Below are positions 8,776-17,889 of a stretch of 64,000 bases of DNA, in pieces. The notes under the pieces are model-generated. The model worked only from the letters and a program-made list of their open reading frames with translations. It was not told the DNA's origin and ran no database searches. The translations under genes and the position numbers were made by a program. The stretch's first letter is position 1. Each line of letters opens with the position of its first letter. Source of the stretch: Methylophaga thalassica (GTDB lineage Bacteria > Pseudomonadota > Gammaproteobacteria > Nitrosococcales > Methylophagaceae); assembly GCF_030159795.1 (NCBI RefSeq), contig NZ_BSND01000005.1:186001-250000 (forward strand), read 5' to 3'.

Positions 8776-11700
8776 TTATTTCATTACCACATGATTGTGA
8801 CTATGGTAACGGCGATTACCTTCCAGCTTCCGTAACATCACATAGAAAACTGGGGTAAAGAACAAGCCGAAGAATGTGACCCCGAGCATGCCTGAGAAAA
8901 CGGTGACACCAATATCATTACGCATTTCTGAACCTGCACCGGTCGATAGCACCATCGGTACAACCCCCATAATAAACGCAAAGGATGTCATCAAAATCGG
9001 TCTTAAACGCATACGACTGGCTTTGATTGCCGCTTTTACTGTTTCCATGCCATCAATCTCAAGCTCGCGAGCGAACTCAACAATCAAAATGGCATTTTTA
9101 CTGGCCAGTCCCGCCAGCACAAAGAAACTTATCTGCGTGAAGATATTGCTATCGCCATCGGTTAACCATACACCCGTCACTGCTGCCAGAATCGATAGCG
9201 GCACAATGGTAATCACCACCAGCGGCAAGATAAGACTTTCATATTGTGCAGCTAACACTAAGAAAACCAATAACAAACATAAAGGGAAAATGAATAACGC
9301 AGTATTCCCGCTAATCACTTGTTGATAGGTTAAATCAGTCCATTCAAATTCCATTCCCGAAGGCAAGGTTTTTTCCAGGATCTCACTAATCGCATCTTGG
9401 GCCTGGCCACTTGAGTAACCCGGTGCGGCATTACCATTCAAGTCAGCCGCCAGATAACCATTATAGTGAGCCGCACTTTCCGGACCATAGCTTTCTTGCA
9501 TTTGTAATACGCTGCCTAATGGCACCATATCGCCATTGCTATTCCGTACTTTTAGATTCAACGCATCATCCGGAGCATTACGATAATCAGAATCTGCCTG
9601 AGCAATCACCTGATAGGTACGACCAAACTGATTGAAATCATTGATATAGAGTGAACCGAGATAAATCTGCATGGTGTCAAAAATATCTTTGATGTTCAGT
9701 CCAAGCTGTTTGGCTTTTGTCCGATCTAAATCAGCATAAAGCTGAGGCACATTAATTTTATAGTTCGAGTAAACGCTGGTAAGTGCAGGACTCTGCCATG
9801 CCTGACCTTGCACCTGAGAGACTACTTCAGCAAGTTTTTCATAACCCAGATCCGCACGGTCCTCAATCTGCAATTTAAAACCACCTGTCGTTCCCAAACC
9901 ACGCACGGGTGGTGGCGGGAAAATGGCGATGAAGGCTTCTTCTACCTGAGCAAATTTCGCTTGCAAACGACCGGCAATAGCCGCAGCAGACAGGTCAGGT
10001 GACTTACGTTTATCAAATGAATCCAAAGTTACAAACACAATACCGGCGCTTGGGCTATTTGTGAAACCGTTGACGGATAATCCCGGGAACTGCACAGCAC
10101 TCTGAACACCTGGTTCATTCAGTGCAATACGCCCCATTTCTTTGATAACATCCTGTGTCCGCGCCAGAGATGCACCATCAGGTAACTGGGCAAAACTGAT
10201 CAGGTATTGTTTATCCTGTGCTGGTACAAAGCCCTTTGGCAATATATTCAAACCATAGACCGTCATCCCTAATAAGATGATGTACACAAAAGACATGATG
10301 ACTTTGTGTTTTAACAAACCACCGACTGAACCAGAATAACCATTTGATGCTTTCTTAAACGTCTTGTTGAAGATGTTAAAGAACCAGCCAAACAGAAAAT
10401 CAATGATTCTGGTGAGTTTATCTTTTGGTGCATCATGCCCTTTCAACAACAGCGCCGATAATGCTGGACTCAAGGTCAAGGAGTTAACGGCTGAAATCAC
10501 TGTTGAGATAGCAATCGTCAATGCAAATTGTTGGTAGAACTGCCCTGTTAAACCACTCACAAAAGCGATAGGTACAAACACCGCAACCAGCGTTAACGAA
10601 ATCGCGACGATAGGCCCACTGACCTCTCGCATGGCTTGGTAACTTGCTTCAAGCGGAGATAAACCATTCTCAATATTACGTTCGACGTTTTCCACGACCA
10701 CAATGGCATCATCCACCACGATGCCAATTGCCAGCACCAAACCGAATAAGGACAAAGTGTTGATAGAGAAACCAAACACATGCATCAATGCAAAAGTACC
10801 GATAATTGATACCGGCACGGCTAATAATGGAATTAATGAAGCACGCCAAGTCTGTAAGAACACGACCACGACGATAACGACTAAGACAAGCGCTTCCAGT
10901 AAGGTTTTAATGACCGCATGAATGGAGTCACGAACGAATACGGTCGGGTCATACACCACGCTGTAATCGACGCCCTCAGGGAAATTCTTTTTCAGCTTAG
11001 CCATGGTGCTGCGAATATTGTCGGAAATCTCGATGGCATTCGCACCCGGTGACTGGAAGATAGGAATCGCTACCGCAGGCTGATTATTTAACATTGAGTT
11101 CAAGCTGAACTCAGCCGCCTGTAATTCTACTCTGGCCACATCTTTCAGACGTGTTACCTGACCATCACTACCAGCTCTGATGATGATGTTTTCAAACTCT
11201 TCCGGTGATTCCAGACGACCTTTTGCATTGATCGGTAATTGCACATCAACCGGTTCGGTCATCGGCGCGCCACCGATAATACCGGCAGCAACTTGAACAT
11301 TCTGTTCTCTGATCGCGTTGACCACATCCATCGCCGTCAATTGTCTCTCAGCCACTTTTTCAGGGTTGAGCCAAATACGCATGGCATAGTCACCCGAACC
11401 GAACAGACGAACTTGTCCGACGCCTTCAACTTTGGCTAACTCATCTTTAACATGAAGAACGGCATAGTTACGCAGATATAACTCATCATAGCGTTTATCA
11501 GGAGAGGTTAAATGCACAACCATGGTCAGATCTGGCGAGCTTTTAACCACCGTCACACCTAGTTGACGAGTCACTTCTGGCAATCTAGGTGTTGCTTGCG
11601 TGACACGATTTTGCACCATCTGCTGAGCTAAATCCGGATCGGTGCCTATTTTAAAAGTCACAGTCAGTGTCATGCGACCATCTGAGGTAGCTTGTGAAAA

Positions 11701-11940
11701 CATATAGATCATGTTTTCTACACCACTCAGCTGCTCTTCCAGTGGTCTGGCTACCGTCTCAGCAATGACTTTAGGGTTGGCACCCGGAAACTGAGCGTTG
11801 ACGACAACTGAGGGTGGCGATACCTCAGGATATTCCGATATCGGCAGCTGAAACATCGACAGTAAGCCGGCAATAAAAATAAGAATGGATAAAACACCCG
11901 CAAATATGGGTCTGTCCACAAAAAACTTGGAAATATTCAT
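8776..11940 (-). CDS. RND (HAE1) multidrug efflux permease, MexF-like
   Basis: This is the inner-membrane proton-driven pump subunit. Its 1,054 residues fit the family. The start MNISKFFVDRPIFAGVLSIL and the FPGANPKVIAETVARPLEEQ, SPDLTMVVHLTSPDKRYDELYLRNYA and NVQVAAGIIGG segments follow the MexF/AcrB pattern. The TM4 proton-relay aspartates are in GIVVDDAIVVVENVERN. AAGGAA precedes the ATG. It lies 46 bases after the membrane fusion gene and is likely cotranscribed with it. No outer-membrane channel gene follows, so it must borrow one encoded elsewhere. The substrate is unknown. Confidence 0.95.
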   Translation of the reverse strand: MNISKFFVDRPIFAGVLSILIFIAGLLSMFQLPISEYPEVSPPSVVVNAQFPGANPKVIAETVARPLEEQLSGVENMIYMFSQATSDGRMTLTVTFKIGTDPDLAQQMVQNRVTQATPRLPEVTRQLGVTVVKSSPDLTMVVHLTSPDKRYDELYLRNYAVLHVKDELAKVEGVGQVRLFGSGDYAMRIWLNPEKVAERQLTAMDVVNAIREQNVQVAAGIIGGAPMTEPVDVQLPINAKGRLESPEEFENIIIRAGSDGQVTRLKDVARVELQAAEFSLNSMLNNQPAVAIPIFQSPGANAIEISDNIRSTMAKLKKNFPEGVDYSVVYDPTVFVRDSIHAVIKTLLEALVLVVIVVVVFLQTWRASLIPLLAVPVSIIGTFALMHVFGFSINTLSLFGLVLAIGIVVDDAIVVVENVERNIENGLSPLEASYQAMREVSGPIVAISLTLVAVFVPIAFVSGLTGQFYQQFALTIAISTVISAVNSLTLSPALSALLLKGHDAPKDKLTRIIDFLFGWFFNIFNKTFKKASNGYSGSVGGLLKHKVIMSFVYIILLGMTVYGLNILPKGFVPAQDKQYLISFAQLPDGASLARTQDVIKEMGRIALNEPGVQSAVQFPGLSVNGFTNSPSAGIVFVTLDSFDKRKSPDLSAAAIAGRLQAKFAQVEEAFIAIFPPPPVRGLGTTGGFKLQIEDRADLGYEKLAEVVSQVQGQAWQSPALTSVYSNYKINVPQLYADLDRTKAKQLGLNIKDIFDTMQIYLGSLYINDFNQFGRTYQVIAQADSDYRNAPDDALNLKVRNSNGDMVPLGSVLQMQESYGPESAAHYNGYLAADLNGNAAPGYSSGQAQDAISEILEKTLPSGMEFEWTDLTYQQVISGNTALFIFPLCLLLVFLVLAAQYESLILPLVVITIVPLSILAAVTGVWLTDGDSNIFTQISFFVLAGLASKNAILIVEFARELEIDGMETVKAAIKASRMRLRPILMTSFAFIMGVVPMVLSTGAGSEMRNDIGVTVFSGMLGVTFFGLFFTPVFYVMLRKLEGNRRYHSHNHVVMK

Positions 11941-11986
11941 TGCGTTCCTTCGTTACGCTATTTAGCGACTTAACTTATTGTCAAAG

Positions 11987-13177
11987 CTATTTTTCTGACA
12001 CCGGAGCATCTGTTTCAGCCACAGCTTTCGGTGAAACAACCATATTTGGTCTAATGTGAGACAGGCCATTTACAACGACTTTATCACCGGCTTTTAAGCC
12101 CGATAACACGATACGCTTGTCTTGGTGATGTCCACCTAACACAACTTCCTGATAAACCGCCTGATTCTCATCATTGATCACAAACACAAACTTCTTGTTT
12201 TGATTGGTGCCAATCGCTCTGCTAGGGATGAGCAATGCATCTTGTTTATCAGGTGAACCGACTTTTACATTGGCATACATACCCGGCGTCAACGCACCAT
12301 CTTTATTATCAAAAATAGCGCGGGCACGTATGGTGCCGCTGGCAATATCCAAACGATTATCTAAAGAATAAATATCACCGTGATACACAACGCTTTCATC
12401 TGCCGCCAGAGTCATATCAACAGGCATTGTGTGTTCTTTTTCCGTATTTCTCATCATCTTTATATATGTTTGCTCATCGACATCAAACTCAGCATAAAAA
12501 CGATCATTGGCCACAATGGTGGTTAATACGGGCGCACTCGGTGTCGTTTCGATGATATTGCCTACCGTCAATTCAGCGCGGCTGAGACGACCAGCAAATG
12601 GCGCACGGATATAGCAATAATTCAGATTCAGTTTTGCTTGTGAGACAGCACTTTCTGCTTCGCGAATAGCCGCAATGGCAACCTGATTTTCATTTTTAGC
12701 GGCATCAAACACACTATCAGACACCAATTTATCTCTGACCAGTTTTTCTGTACGAGCGAGCTCATCTTTGGCCAGCGTCGCTTTCGATTTAGCAGATGCC
12801 AATTGCGCTTCGGCACTGGCTAAAGCCGCTTTGTAAGGACGTGGGTCGATAACAAAAAGTAGCTCATTTTTCTCCACTAACTGGCCATCAGTGAACAATA
12901 CCTGTTGAAGTTCGCCGCCAACGAGCGGTTTGATATCCGCTCTATCAACTGCACTCAATCGACCAGAAAAGCTTGTCCAGATGCGAACTTTCTCTGGTTG
13001 TATGGTAATCACCTCAGCGACAGGTGGCGGCGGCGTATTTGGCGCTGCGGCTTGTGCAGATTTCTCACCCTGCTTTGCAAACATCACATAGGCAACTCCC
13101 GCTGCGATGCACACAAGAATAAAAATAAGTAGCTTTAATCCACCGCGATTTTGACGGTTTGATGATACTTCAGACAT
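11987..13177 (-). CDS. RND efflux periplasmic adaptor (membrane fusion protein), MexE/AcrA-like
   Basis: This is a 396-residue adaptor that links the RND pump to an outer-membrane channel. An N-terminal membrane segment (GLKLLIFILVCIAAGVAYVMF) is followed by a proline-rich linker. Next come a lipoyl/hairpin region (DRADIKPLVGGELQQVLFTDGQLVEKNELLFVIDPRPY, then coiled coil) and a beta-barrel domain (YCYIRAPFAGRLSRAELTVGNII). The N-terminus has no lipobox cysteine, so it appears anchored by its helix rather than by lipid. GGAGA precedes the ATG. It is the first gene of the pump operon under the TetR-type operator. Confidence 0.93.
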   Translation of the reverse strand: MSEVSSNRQNRGGLKLLIFILVCIAAGVAYVMFAKQGEKSAQAAAPNTPPPPVAEVITIQPEKVRIWTSFSGRLSAVDRADIKPLVGGELQQVLFTDGQLVEKNELLFVIDPRPYKAALASAEAQLASAKSKATLAKDELARTEKLVRDKLVSDSVFDAAKNENQVAIAAIREAESAVSQAKLNLNYCYIRAPFAGRLSRAELTVGNIIETTPSAPVLTTIVANDRFYAEFDVDEQTYIKMMRNTEKEHTMPVDMTLAADESVVYHGDIYSLDNRLDIASGTIRARAIFDNKDGALTPGMYANVKVGSPDKQDALLIPSRAIGTNQNKKFVFVINDENQAVYQEVVLGGHHQDKRIVLSGLKAGDKVVVNGLSHIRPNMVVSPKAVAETDAPVSEK

Positions 13178-13223
13178 GGAAATCTCCGTGAGCCAGATAA
13201 GCCTAGCAGGTCCTTGATAAAAC

Positions 13224-13239
13224 TATCCTGTTCAGGATA
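13224..13239. promoter_or_regulatory. Palindrome in the RND operon leader
   Basis: A perfect inverted repeat TATCCTG-TT-CAGGATA lies immediately downstream of the proposed -10 of the pump promoter, around the expected transcript start. Its sequence is unlike the TetR operator here, so it may bind another regulator or form a small 5' hairpin. Confidence 0.4.
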
Positions 13240-13248
13240 AACTGCAAT

Positions 13249-13278
13249 AGAATACATACCGACCGGTATGTTAGTCAA
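13249..13278 (-). promoter_or_regulatory. RND operon promoter with TetR-type operator
   Basis: On the minus strand TTGACT (13273-13278) and TATTCT (13249-13254) are 18 bases apart. The spacer contains the palindrome ACATACCG-AC-CGGTATGT (13254-13271, plus-strand reading). Repressor bound there would block both promoter elements. A close copy lies in the tetR promoter. Confidence 0.7.
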
Positions 13279-13384
13279 TATGACCGAGAAAATAGTCAAC
13301 TTTTCTACAAGATTCATATAAAACAACGATCTAATTCACCATCACGGTAACTCATCTTATTTAAAGTATGCTTTCATTTTGGAT

Positions 13385-13402
13385 AGTTTCTTGTAAGAAA
13401 CT
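13385..13402. promoter_or_regulatory. Palindrome upstream of tetR
   Basis: A perfect inverted repeat AGTTTCTT-GT-AAGAAACT ends where the proposed tetR -35 begins. It does not resemble the operator palindrome, so it may be a site for an additional regulator. Confidence 0.35.
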
Positions 13403-13431
13403 TGTCACACAAACCGAGCGGTATCTATACT
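13402..13431 (+). promoter_or_regulatory. tetR promoter with second operator copy
   Basis: TTGTCA (13402-13407) and TATACT (13426-13431) are separated by 18 bases. ACAAACCGAGCGGTATCT at 13409-13426 matches the pump operator at 15 of 18 positions. This arrangement suggests autoregulation by the TetR-family protein. Confidence 0.65.
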
Positions 13432-13460
13432 GTATTATTAGAATGAATGGTTTATAAAAT

Positions 13461-14108
13461 ATGTCTGTCACAGAAACTCGTGAAAAGCTATTGTCAACAG
13501 CACTGGAGCTGATCTGGCAAAGCAACTACAACTGCGTTGGCGTCAATGATATTTGTCGGCAGGCTGGCGTGACCAAAGGCGCGTTTTATCATCACTTTGA
13601 TTCTAAAGCATCATTATTTTGTGAAGCCGCAAGCTATTACTGGCAAGTTATAAAAACCGACCTAGATGCTGTTTTTTCACCTATCAACTCGCCTCTGCAA
13701 CAACTTGAGAATCTCATCGAGTTTGTTTTTAAATCGAAAATAAGTACACGTAATAAACCGATACCAGGCTGTCCCTTCTTTAACGCCGGAGCACAAATTG
13801 GTACGGATGATGAACAGGTATTGGAAGCCTTACGATCGCTGTCACAAACAGCCATTAATTATGATATTGCTCTGGTTAAAGCGCTGGCATCAGCTGGCTA
13901 TCTCAATTACAAGGCCGATCCAGAAAGTTTAGGCCGAATGATGTACACCTATATTCACGGTGTAATGAGCTTTGCTCACCTTCAGACTGATATTTCAACC
14001 GTAAGAAAAGATCTGCCTGAAGGCTTATACCGGCTTCTGGGTATCAAAGAAGAATATTGGTTTACGGAATCAGCTACCTGGAATAAGCAACCACTGCTAG
14101 CAAAATAG
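13461..14108 (+). CDS. TetR/AcrR-family transcriptional regulator
   Basis: This is a 215-residue repressor with an N-terminal helix-turn-helix (LISTALELIWQSNYNCVGVND region, recognition helix within GVTKGAFYHHF). The C-terminal ligand domain contains PGCPFFNAGAQIG. It is divergent from the RND pump operon. Near-identical palindromes in both core promoters support it as the local repressor of the pump and of itself. The inducing ligand is unknown. Confidence 0.9.
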   Translation: MSVTETREKLLSTALELIWQSNYNCVGVNDICRQAGVTKGAFYHHFDSKASLFCEAASYYWQVIKTDLDAVFSPINSPLQQLENLIEFVFKSKISTRNKPIPGCPFFNAGAQIGTDDEQVLEALRSLSQTAINYDIALVKALASAGYLNYKADPESLGRMMYTYIHGVMSFAHLQTDISTVRKDLPEGLYRLLGIKEEYWFTESATWNKQPLLAK

Positions 14109-14114
14109 TGATGC

Positions 14115-14627
14115 TTATGCTTGTAGCTCCCAACTTTCTATTAGCCTGTATTCCACCCCTGATGCTAAAGAAACTGACTCAACCAAAGCAAATTTTTTTG
14201 CCCGCATTGAAATCGCGTTAAAGCAGATCTGAGGTCGATATTTTGCTTTTCTGGCCAACGTCATATGAGCACGAAATGGACGGCTTTCTTTATGGACAGG
14301 TAAATCCCGTATCAGCTGGTTTAAAGCATTGACCAATTGATATAAGGATAATGGCTGTTTCTGACAGGTTAAGCAGACTATTCGAGGTCTTGACCAGTAA
14401 TCAATTTCATCAAATTGAAGTGTGACTGAAGATGACCTCAGTGTTCTTGCCCTCTGTCTTAATGTCAGAATAACGTCCTCTTCAACATTCCCTAAAAAAG
14501 CTAATGTAACGTGTAAATTGGTCGACTTTAATTTTCTTAAACCCGGTTGTTCGAGACGCTCAGATAACTGACTCACCTCAGTGCGTATCGTATCATCAGG
14601 CCAAAGTGCAAAAAACACACGTCGCAT
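14115..14627 (-). CDS. thpR: RNA 2',3'-cyclic phosphodiesterase (LigT/ThpR)
   Basis: This 170-residue protein belongs to the 2H phosphoesterase superfamily, whose ThpR members open 2',3'-cyclic phosphates on RNA ends. The two catalytic H-x-T motifs are HVTLAFLG (about residue 43) and HMTLARK (about residue 123). The start MRRVFFALWPDD is typical of the family. It converges on tetR with a 6-base gap and no visible terminator. The physiological substrate is uncertain. Confidence 0.88.
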   Translation of the reverse strand: MRRVFFALWPDDTIRTEVSQLSERLEQPGLRKLKSTNLHVTLAFLGNVEEDVILTLRQRARTLRSSSVTLQFDEIDYWSRPRIVCLTCQKQPLSLYQLVNALNQLIRDLPVHKESRPFRAHMTLARKAKYRPQICFNAISMRAKKFALVESVSLASGVEYRLIESWELQA

Positions 14628-14636
14628 ATTAGATCG

Positions 14637-16064
14637 CTAAAACACAATCGTTGTATTGCGACCAAGTTCTTTGGCTCGGTATAGCGCCATATCGGCCCTT
14701 TTTATGCAGTCATCAACTGCTTCATCTTCATTGTACTCAGTCACACCAAAGCTTGCCGTCACTTGCAGATCATCTAAGCCAAAATCAGTGTCCTCGATCA
14801 ATCGTCTCATATGCTCGGCCACAGCCTTAGCTCCATGATTGTTGGTCTCAGGACAGACGATTAAAAATTCTTCGCCACCCCAACGGCCAACGATGTCTGT
14901 GTCTCTCAAATTCTCAGACAACATATCAGCAATTTTTTTTATAACCTTGTCACCAATGACATGACCATAGGTATCATTCACTTTCTTAAAATGGTCAATG
15001 TCCATAATGATGACCGAAAATTGATGTTGATATCGATGGTAAGTCTGCAATGCTTCCTGAAATGCCTCATGCAGATAGTAACGGTTGGGTAATCCGGTTA
15101 ACTGGTCATTTTGTGACATATACACCAGTTTTTTATTAACCGCTTTCAACTCCCTATTATGTCGATGAACAACGCGATAACGATAAAGAGACAAGAGGAG
15201 AATGATGAATAAACCAGCAAGTAATTTCCATAACAAACTATAGTCAGCATCATATTCCAATTTGACCGATAGCCAATTATTCAAAATCTGTTGGCGTTGG
15301 GCTTCACTAGTTGCATTGATTGCTTTGTTATAAATCGACAATAACAAAGGAAGGTCTTTACGAATACCAACAGACATATTGTATTGTTCATTAAGCACAC
15401 CACTGATTTTCAGATGAGAAATACCGTGTGCCAGCATTTGATAATTGATACTCGGCACGGTATCAATAAATGCGAACGCCATCCCGCGTTCTACCAGTTT
15501 CAGGCCCTCAACAGCACTACCGGCTTCAATAATATTCAATCCAGGATAATTGTCCCTGATAAGTTTTATGGCAGCGTAGTCTCTAACCATGACAAATTTT
15601 TTATCTTTCACTTGAGACAAGTTAATAATAAATGGAATATCAGGGTGAGTCGCCAACGCAAGTGAATAGGTTATATAGGGTTTAGTAACGGTCAGATAAT
15701 CGCGTCTTTCAGGGATATCCTGGGCACTGGATAACACATCACATTTTTTTTGTTGAATAAATTCGAGTGATTGATCCCAGCTGACCGTTTCCACCAGCAC
15801 TACCGGCTTACCAATCATGCTTGACCATAATTGGTGAAAACTCGACATGATGCCAGTGTAATGGCCGCTTTTATCAATCCCTTCGTATGGCATCCAATCT
15901 GGATCGGTACAAAGATGAATCTCGTCGATTTTATCAAGGAAAGCTTGTTCTGATACTGTCAGATTAAGTGTTTGTTGAGCAAACGAGGGAGCTTGAACCG
16001 AGATATAAACACAAAGTAACAGTAAAAACCGTAAGCTCAACTTCATCTTCCTTGATAGCCTCAT
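14637..16064 (-). CDS. Diguanylate cyclase with periplasmic substrate-binding-like sensor
   Basis: This is a 475-residue membrane protein. A signal peptide or helix (residues about 10-30) precedes a bacterial solute-binding family 3 sensor (LCTDPDWMPYEGIDKSGHYTGIM, then QSLEFIQQKKCDVLSSAQDIPER). One transmembrane helix follows (LLWKLLAGLFIILLLSLYRY, about 275-294), then a GGDEF domain. The active site reads GGEEF, and an inhibitory RxxD site (RDTD) lies five residues before it. It should therefore make cyclic di-GMP under control of an unknown periplasmic ligand. It lies 9 bases from thpR on the same strand. Confidence 0.9.
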   Translation of the reverse strand: MRLSRKMKLSLRFLLLLCVYISVQAPSFAQQTLNLTVSEQAFLDKIDEIHLCTDPDWMPYEGIDKSGHYTGIMSSFHQLWSSMIGKPVVLVETVSWDQSLEFIQQKKCDVLSSAQDIPERRDYLTVTKPYITYSLALATHPDIPFIINLSQVKDKKFVMVRDYAAIKLIRDNYPGLNIIEAGSAVEGLKLVERGMAFAFIDTVPSINYQMLAHGISHLKISGVLNEQYNMSVGIRKDLPLLLSIYNKAINATSEAQRQQILNNWLSVKLEYDADYSLLWKLLAGLFIILLLSLYRYRVVHRHNRELKAVNKKLVYMSQNDQLTGLPNRYYLHEAFQEALQTYHRYQHQFSVIIMDIDHFKKVNDTYGHVIGDKVIKKIADMLSENLRDTDIVGRWGGEEFLIVCPETNNHGAKAVAEHMRRLIEDTDFGLDDLQVTASFGVTEYNEDEAVDDCIKRADMALYRAKELGRNTTIVF

Positions 16065-16082
16065 ATCACTTATAGCATCGAA

Positions 16083-16853
16083 TCATTCATGGTCACGAAT
16101 AAAAACCCACTCATCTTTTTTCGACATTTCGGCGCTGTAACGATAACCATCCGTGTCAAAATTCTTAATTCTATCAGGATCTTGTATCTGATGTTCAATG
16201 ATATATCGGCTCATCATGCCCCGTGCTTTTTTGGCATAAAAACTGATCATTTTGTACTGGCCATTTTTCCAGTCTTTAAATACGGGGGTAATAATCCGAG
16301 CAGTCAGCTTTTTTGCTTCAACGGCTTTAAAATATTCATTTGAGGCCAGGTTAATCAGCACTTCATCCTGCAGCGACTCTTCGGCCTGTAGTGATTCACG
16401 AATATCACTGCCCCAGAAGGAATAAAGATCTTTACCTTGTGCATTCTCCAGCTTGGTGCCCATTTCAAGACGATATGGCTGAATCAGATCTAACGGTTTT
16501 AATACACCATAAAGACCAGACAGAATTCTGAGATGCTTTTGAGCAAATGCCAGTTGTTTTTCGTCAAGCGACTCAGCTTCTAAACCGGTATAAACATCAC
16601 CTTTAAAGGCTAAAACGGCTTGTTTAGCATTATTCAAATCAAAAGGGGTATGCCACGATTCGTATCTGGCGACGTTTAACCCGGCCAATTTATCACTGAG
16701 CTTCATCAGACTGGCAATATCCGCCACATTTAACTTGCGCAATGTATCAATGAGTTGTTTTGACTGCGTCAAAAATCGCGGTTGAGAGTAAGTTTGTGTG
16801 ATTGGCGGCGTATCAAAATCAAGAGTTTTCGCCGGTGAAATAACAATCAGCAT
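16083..16853 (-). CDS. yaaA: Peroxide stress protein YaaA
   Basis: This is a 256-residue DUF328/UPF0246 protein. It shows the family start [13 protein letters not shown] and the segments [40 protein letters not shown] and [30 protein letters not shown]. In E. coli YaaA limits free iron and DNA damage during hydrogen peroxide stress. No OxyR site was recognised upstream. The ATG at 16853 is the conserved start. Confidence 0.95.
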   Translation of the reverse strand: MLIVISPAKTLDFDTPPITQTYSQPRFLTQSKQLIDTLRKLNVADIASLMKLSDKLAGLNVARYESWHTPFDLNNAKQAVLAFKGDVYTGLEAESLDEKQLAFAQKHLRILSGLYGVLKPLDLIQPYRLEMGTKLENAQGKDLYSFWGSDIRESLQAEESLQDEVLINLASNEYFKAVEAKKLTARIITPVFKDWKNGQYKMISFYAKKARGMMSRYIIEHQIQDPDRIKNFDTDGYRYSAEMSKKDEWVFIRDHE

Positions 16854-16896
16854 AAATTTTCCTGCATAAATTCAAAGAATAAAAACGTTAAAGGCT

Positions 16897-17217
16897 TCAA
16901 TTAACATCGCTATCATTGCGTGTCACATCTCTTAAAAAGCCATCACTCTTCCAGTCACTAAAGGGAAAGGGACGATACTCACTGGTATAAGTTAAAAACG
17001 CCACAATCCGATAGACATATTGACTCAAATCCGCTGCAAAATCAGCAATATCATGATGTGGTTTACCTGTTATTAGTGCAAACAGTAATTGAACCAATAC
17101 CACCAGCCAGACCACCATCATGCTCAAATAAAGAATGATCGCAAACAGAACCATATACAGGATCCGTGTCCATTGATTTTTATCACTCATATTTTGTTTA
17201 ATTTGCTCGTTATCCAT
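16897..17217 (-). CDS. DUF4389 small membrane protein
   Basis: This is a 106-residue protein with the DUF4389 pattern: one long hydrophobic segment (ILYMVLFAIILYLSMMVVWLVVLVQLLFALITGKPH) and a conserved tail ending YRIVAFLTYTSEYRPFPFSDW. GGAGAGGG precedes the ATG on the minus strand. It lies 43 bases upstream of yaaA in the same direction and diverges from the TRAP genes. Function unknown. Confidence 0.8.
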   Translation of the reverse strand: MDNEQIKQNMSDKNQWTRILYMVLFAIILYLSMMVVWLVVLVQLLFALITGKPHHDIADFAADLSQYVYRIVAFLTYTSEYRPFPFSDWKSDGFLRDVTRNDSDVN

Positions 17218-17364
17218 GCTCCCTCTCCTGAAATTATTCCAGAGACAACTTTATCACTTCCCTCTTTATATGAGTAAGAACATTGAAGGTCTATGACAGA
17301 AACTAGAGCTTAACTGTGATTTATGGGAAACTTGTTCGATTGTAGAGCACATAGACATATCGAC

Positions 17365-17889
17365 ATGAAAACACGCTTTGAGCCATTCATTTCCGTCATT
17401 GAAAATTTTATCGACCTGACTGGTCGAGCAGTATCATGGCTGATACTGGCCATGGTGTTACTCATTTGTTATGACGTAGCTATGCGCTATTTATTCAACT
17501 ATGGTTCTGTCGCCTTGCAGGAACTGGAATGGCATTTATTTGCGCTGGTTTTTCTGCTCGGTGGAGCTTATACCCTTCGGCATGACGCACATGTCCGAGT
17601 TGATATTTTCTATCAAAGCCGGTTCGTTTCTGATTTAGGACGCGCCTGGATCTCTCTGTTAGGCACGCTCTTCTTTTTATTCCCGTTTTGCATGATGATT
17701 GTATTAACTGCCTGGCCATTTGCTGAAAATGCATTTTATTACAATGAAGGCTCACCTGACCCCGGCGGTCTGCCTTATCGCTTCATTCTCAAAGGAGCGA
17801 TTTTAGTCGCCTTTGCACTTATTATGCTGCAAGGTATAGCTGACATACTTAAGAATCTGAAAATTATCTGCAATAAGGAGTCCAAATAA
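17365..17889 (+). CDS. TRAP transporter small permease (DctQ family)
   Basis: This is the four-helix small membrane subunit of a TRAP (tripartite ATP-independent periplasmic) transporter, about 174 residues. It contains FIDLTGRAVSWLI, YDVAMRYLFNYGSVALQELEWHLFALVFLLGGAYTLRHDAHVRVDIF and a C-terminal helix. This resembles the mannitol/chloroaromatic-compound subgroup. I prefer ATG 17365; ATG 17323 adds a 14-residue polar leader. The TAATG overlap at 17887-17891 couples it to the large permease. No DctP-type binding protein is nearby. Confidence 0.88.
   Translation: MKTRFEPFISVIENFIDLTGRAVSWLILAMVLLICYDVAMRYLFNYGSVALQELEWHLFALVFLLGGAYTLRHDAHVRVDIFYQSRFVSDLGRAWISLLGTLFFLFPFCMMIVLTAWPFAENAFYYNEGSPDPGGLPYRFILKGAILVAFALIMLQGIADILKNLKIICNKESK

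Noticed and set aside
8876-9325. Open frame of 149 codons antisense to the RND pump
   Set aside because: It lies wholly inside a conserved pump gene, has no recognisable domain or ribosome site, and reads as low-complexity Ser/Thr/Ile-rich shadow sequence.
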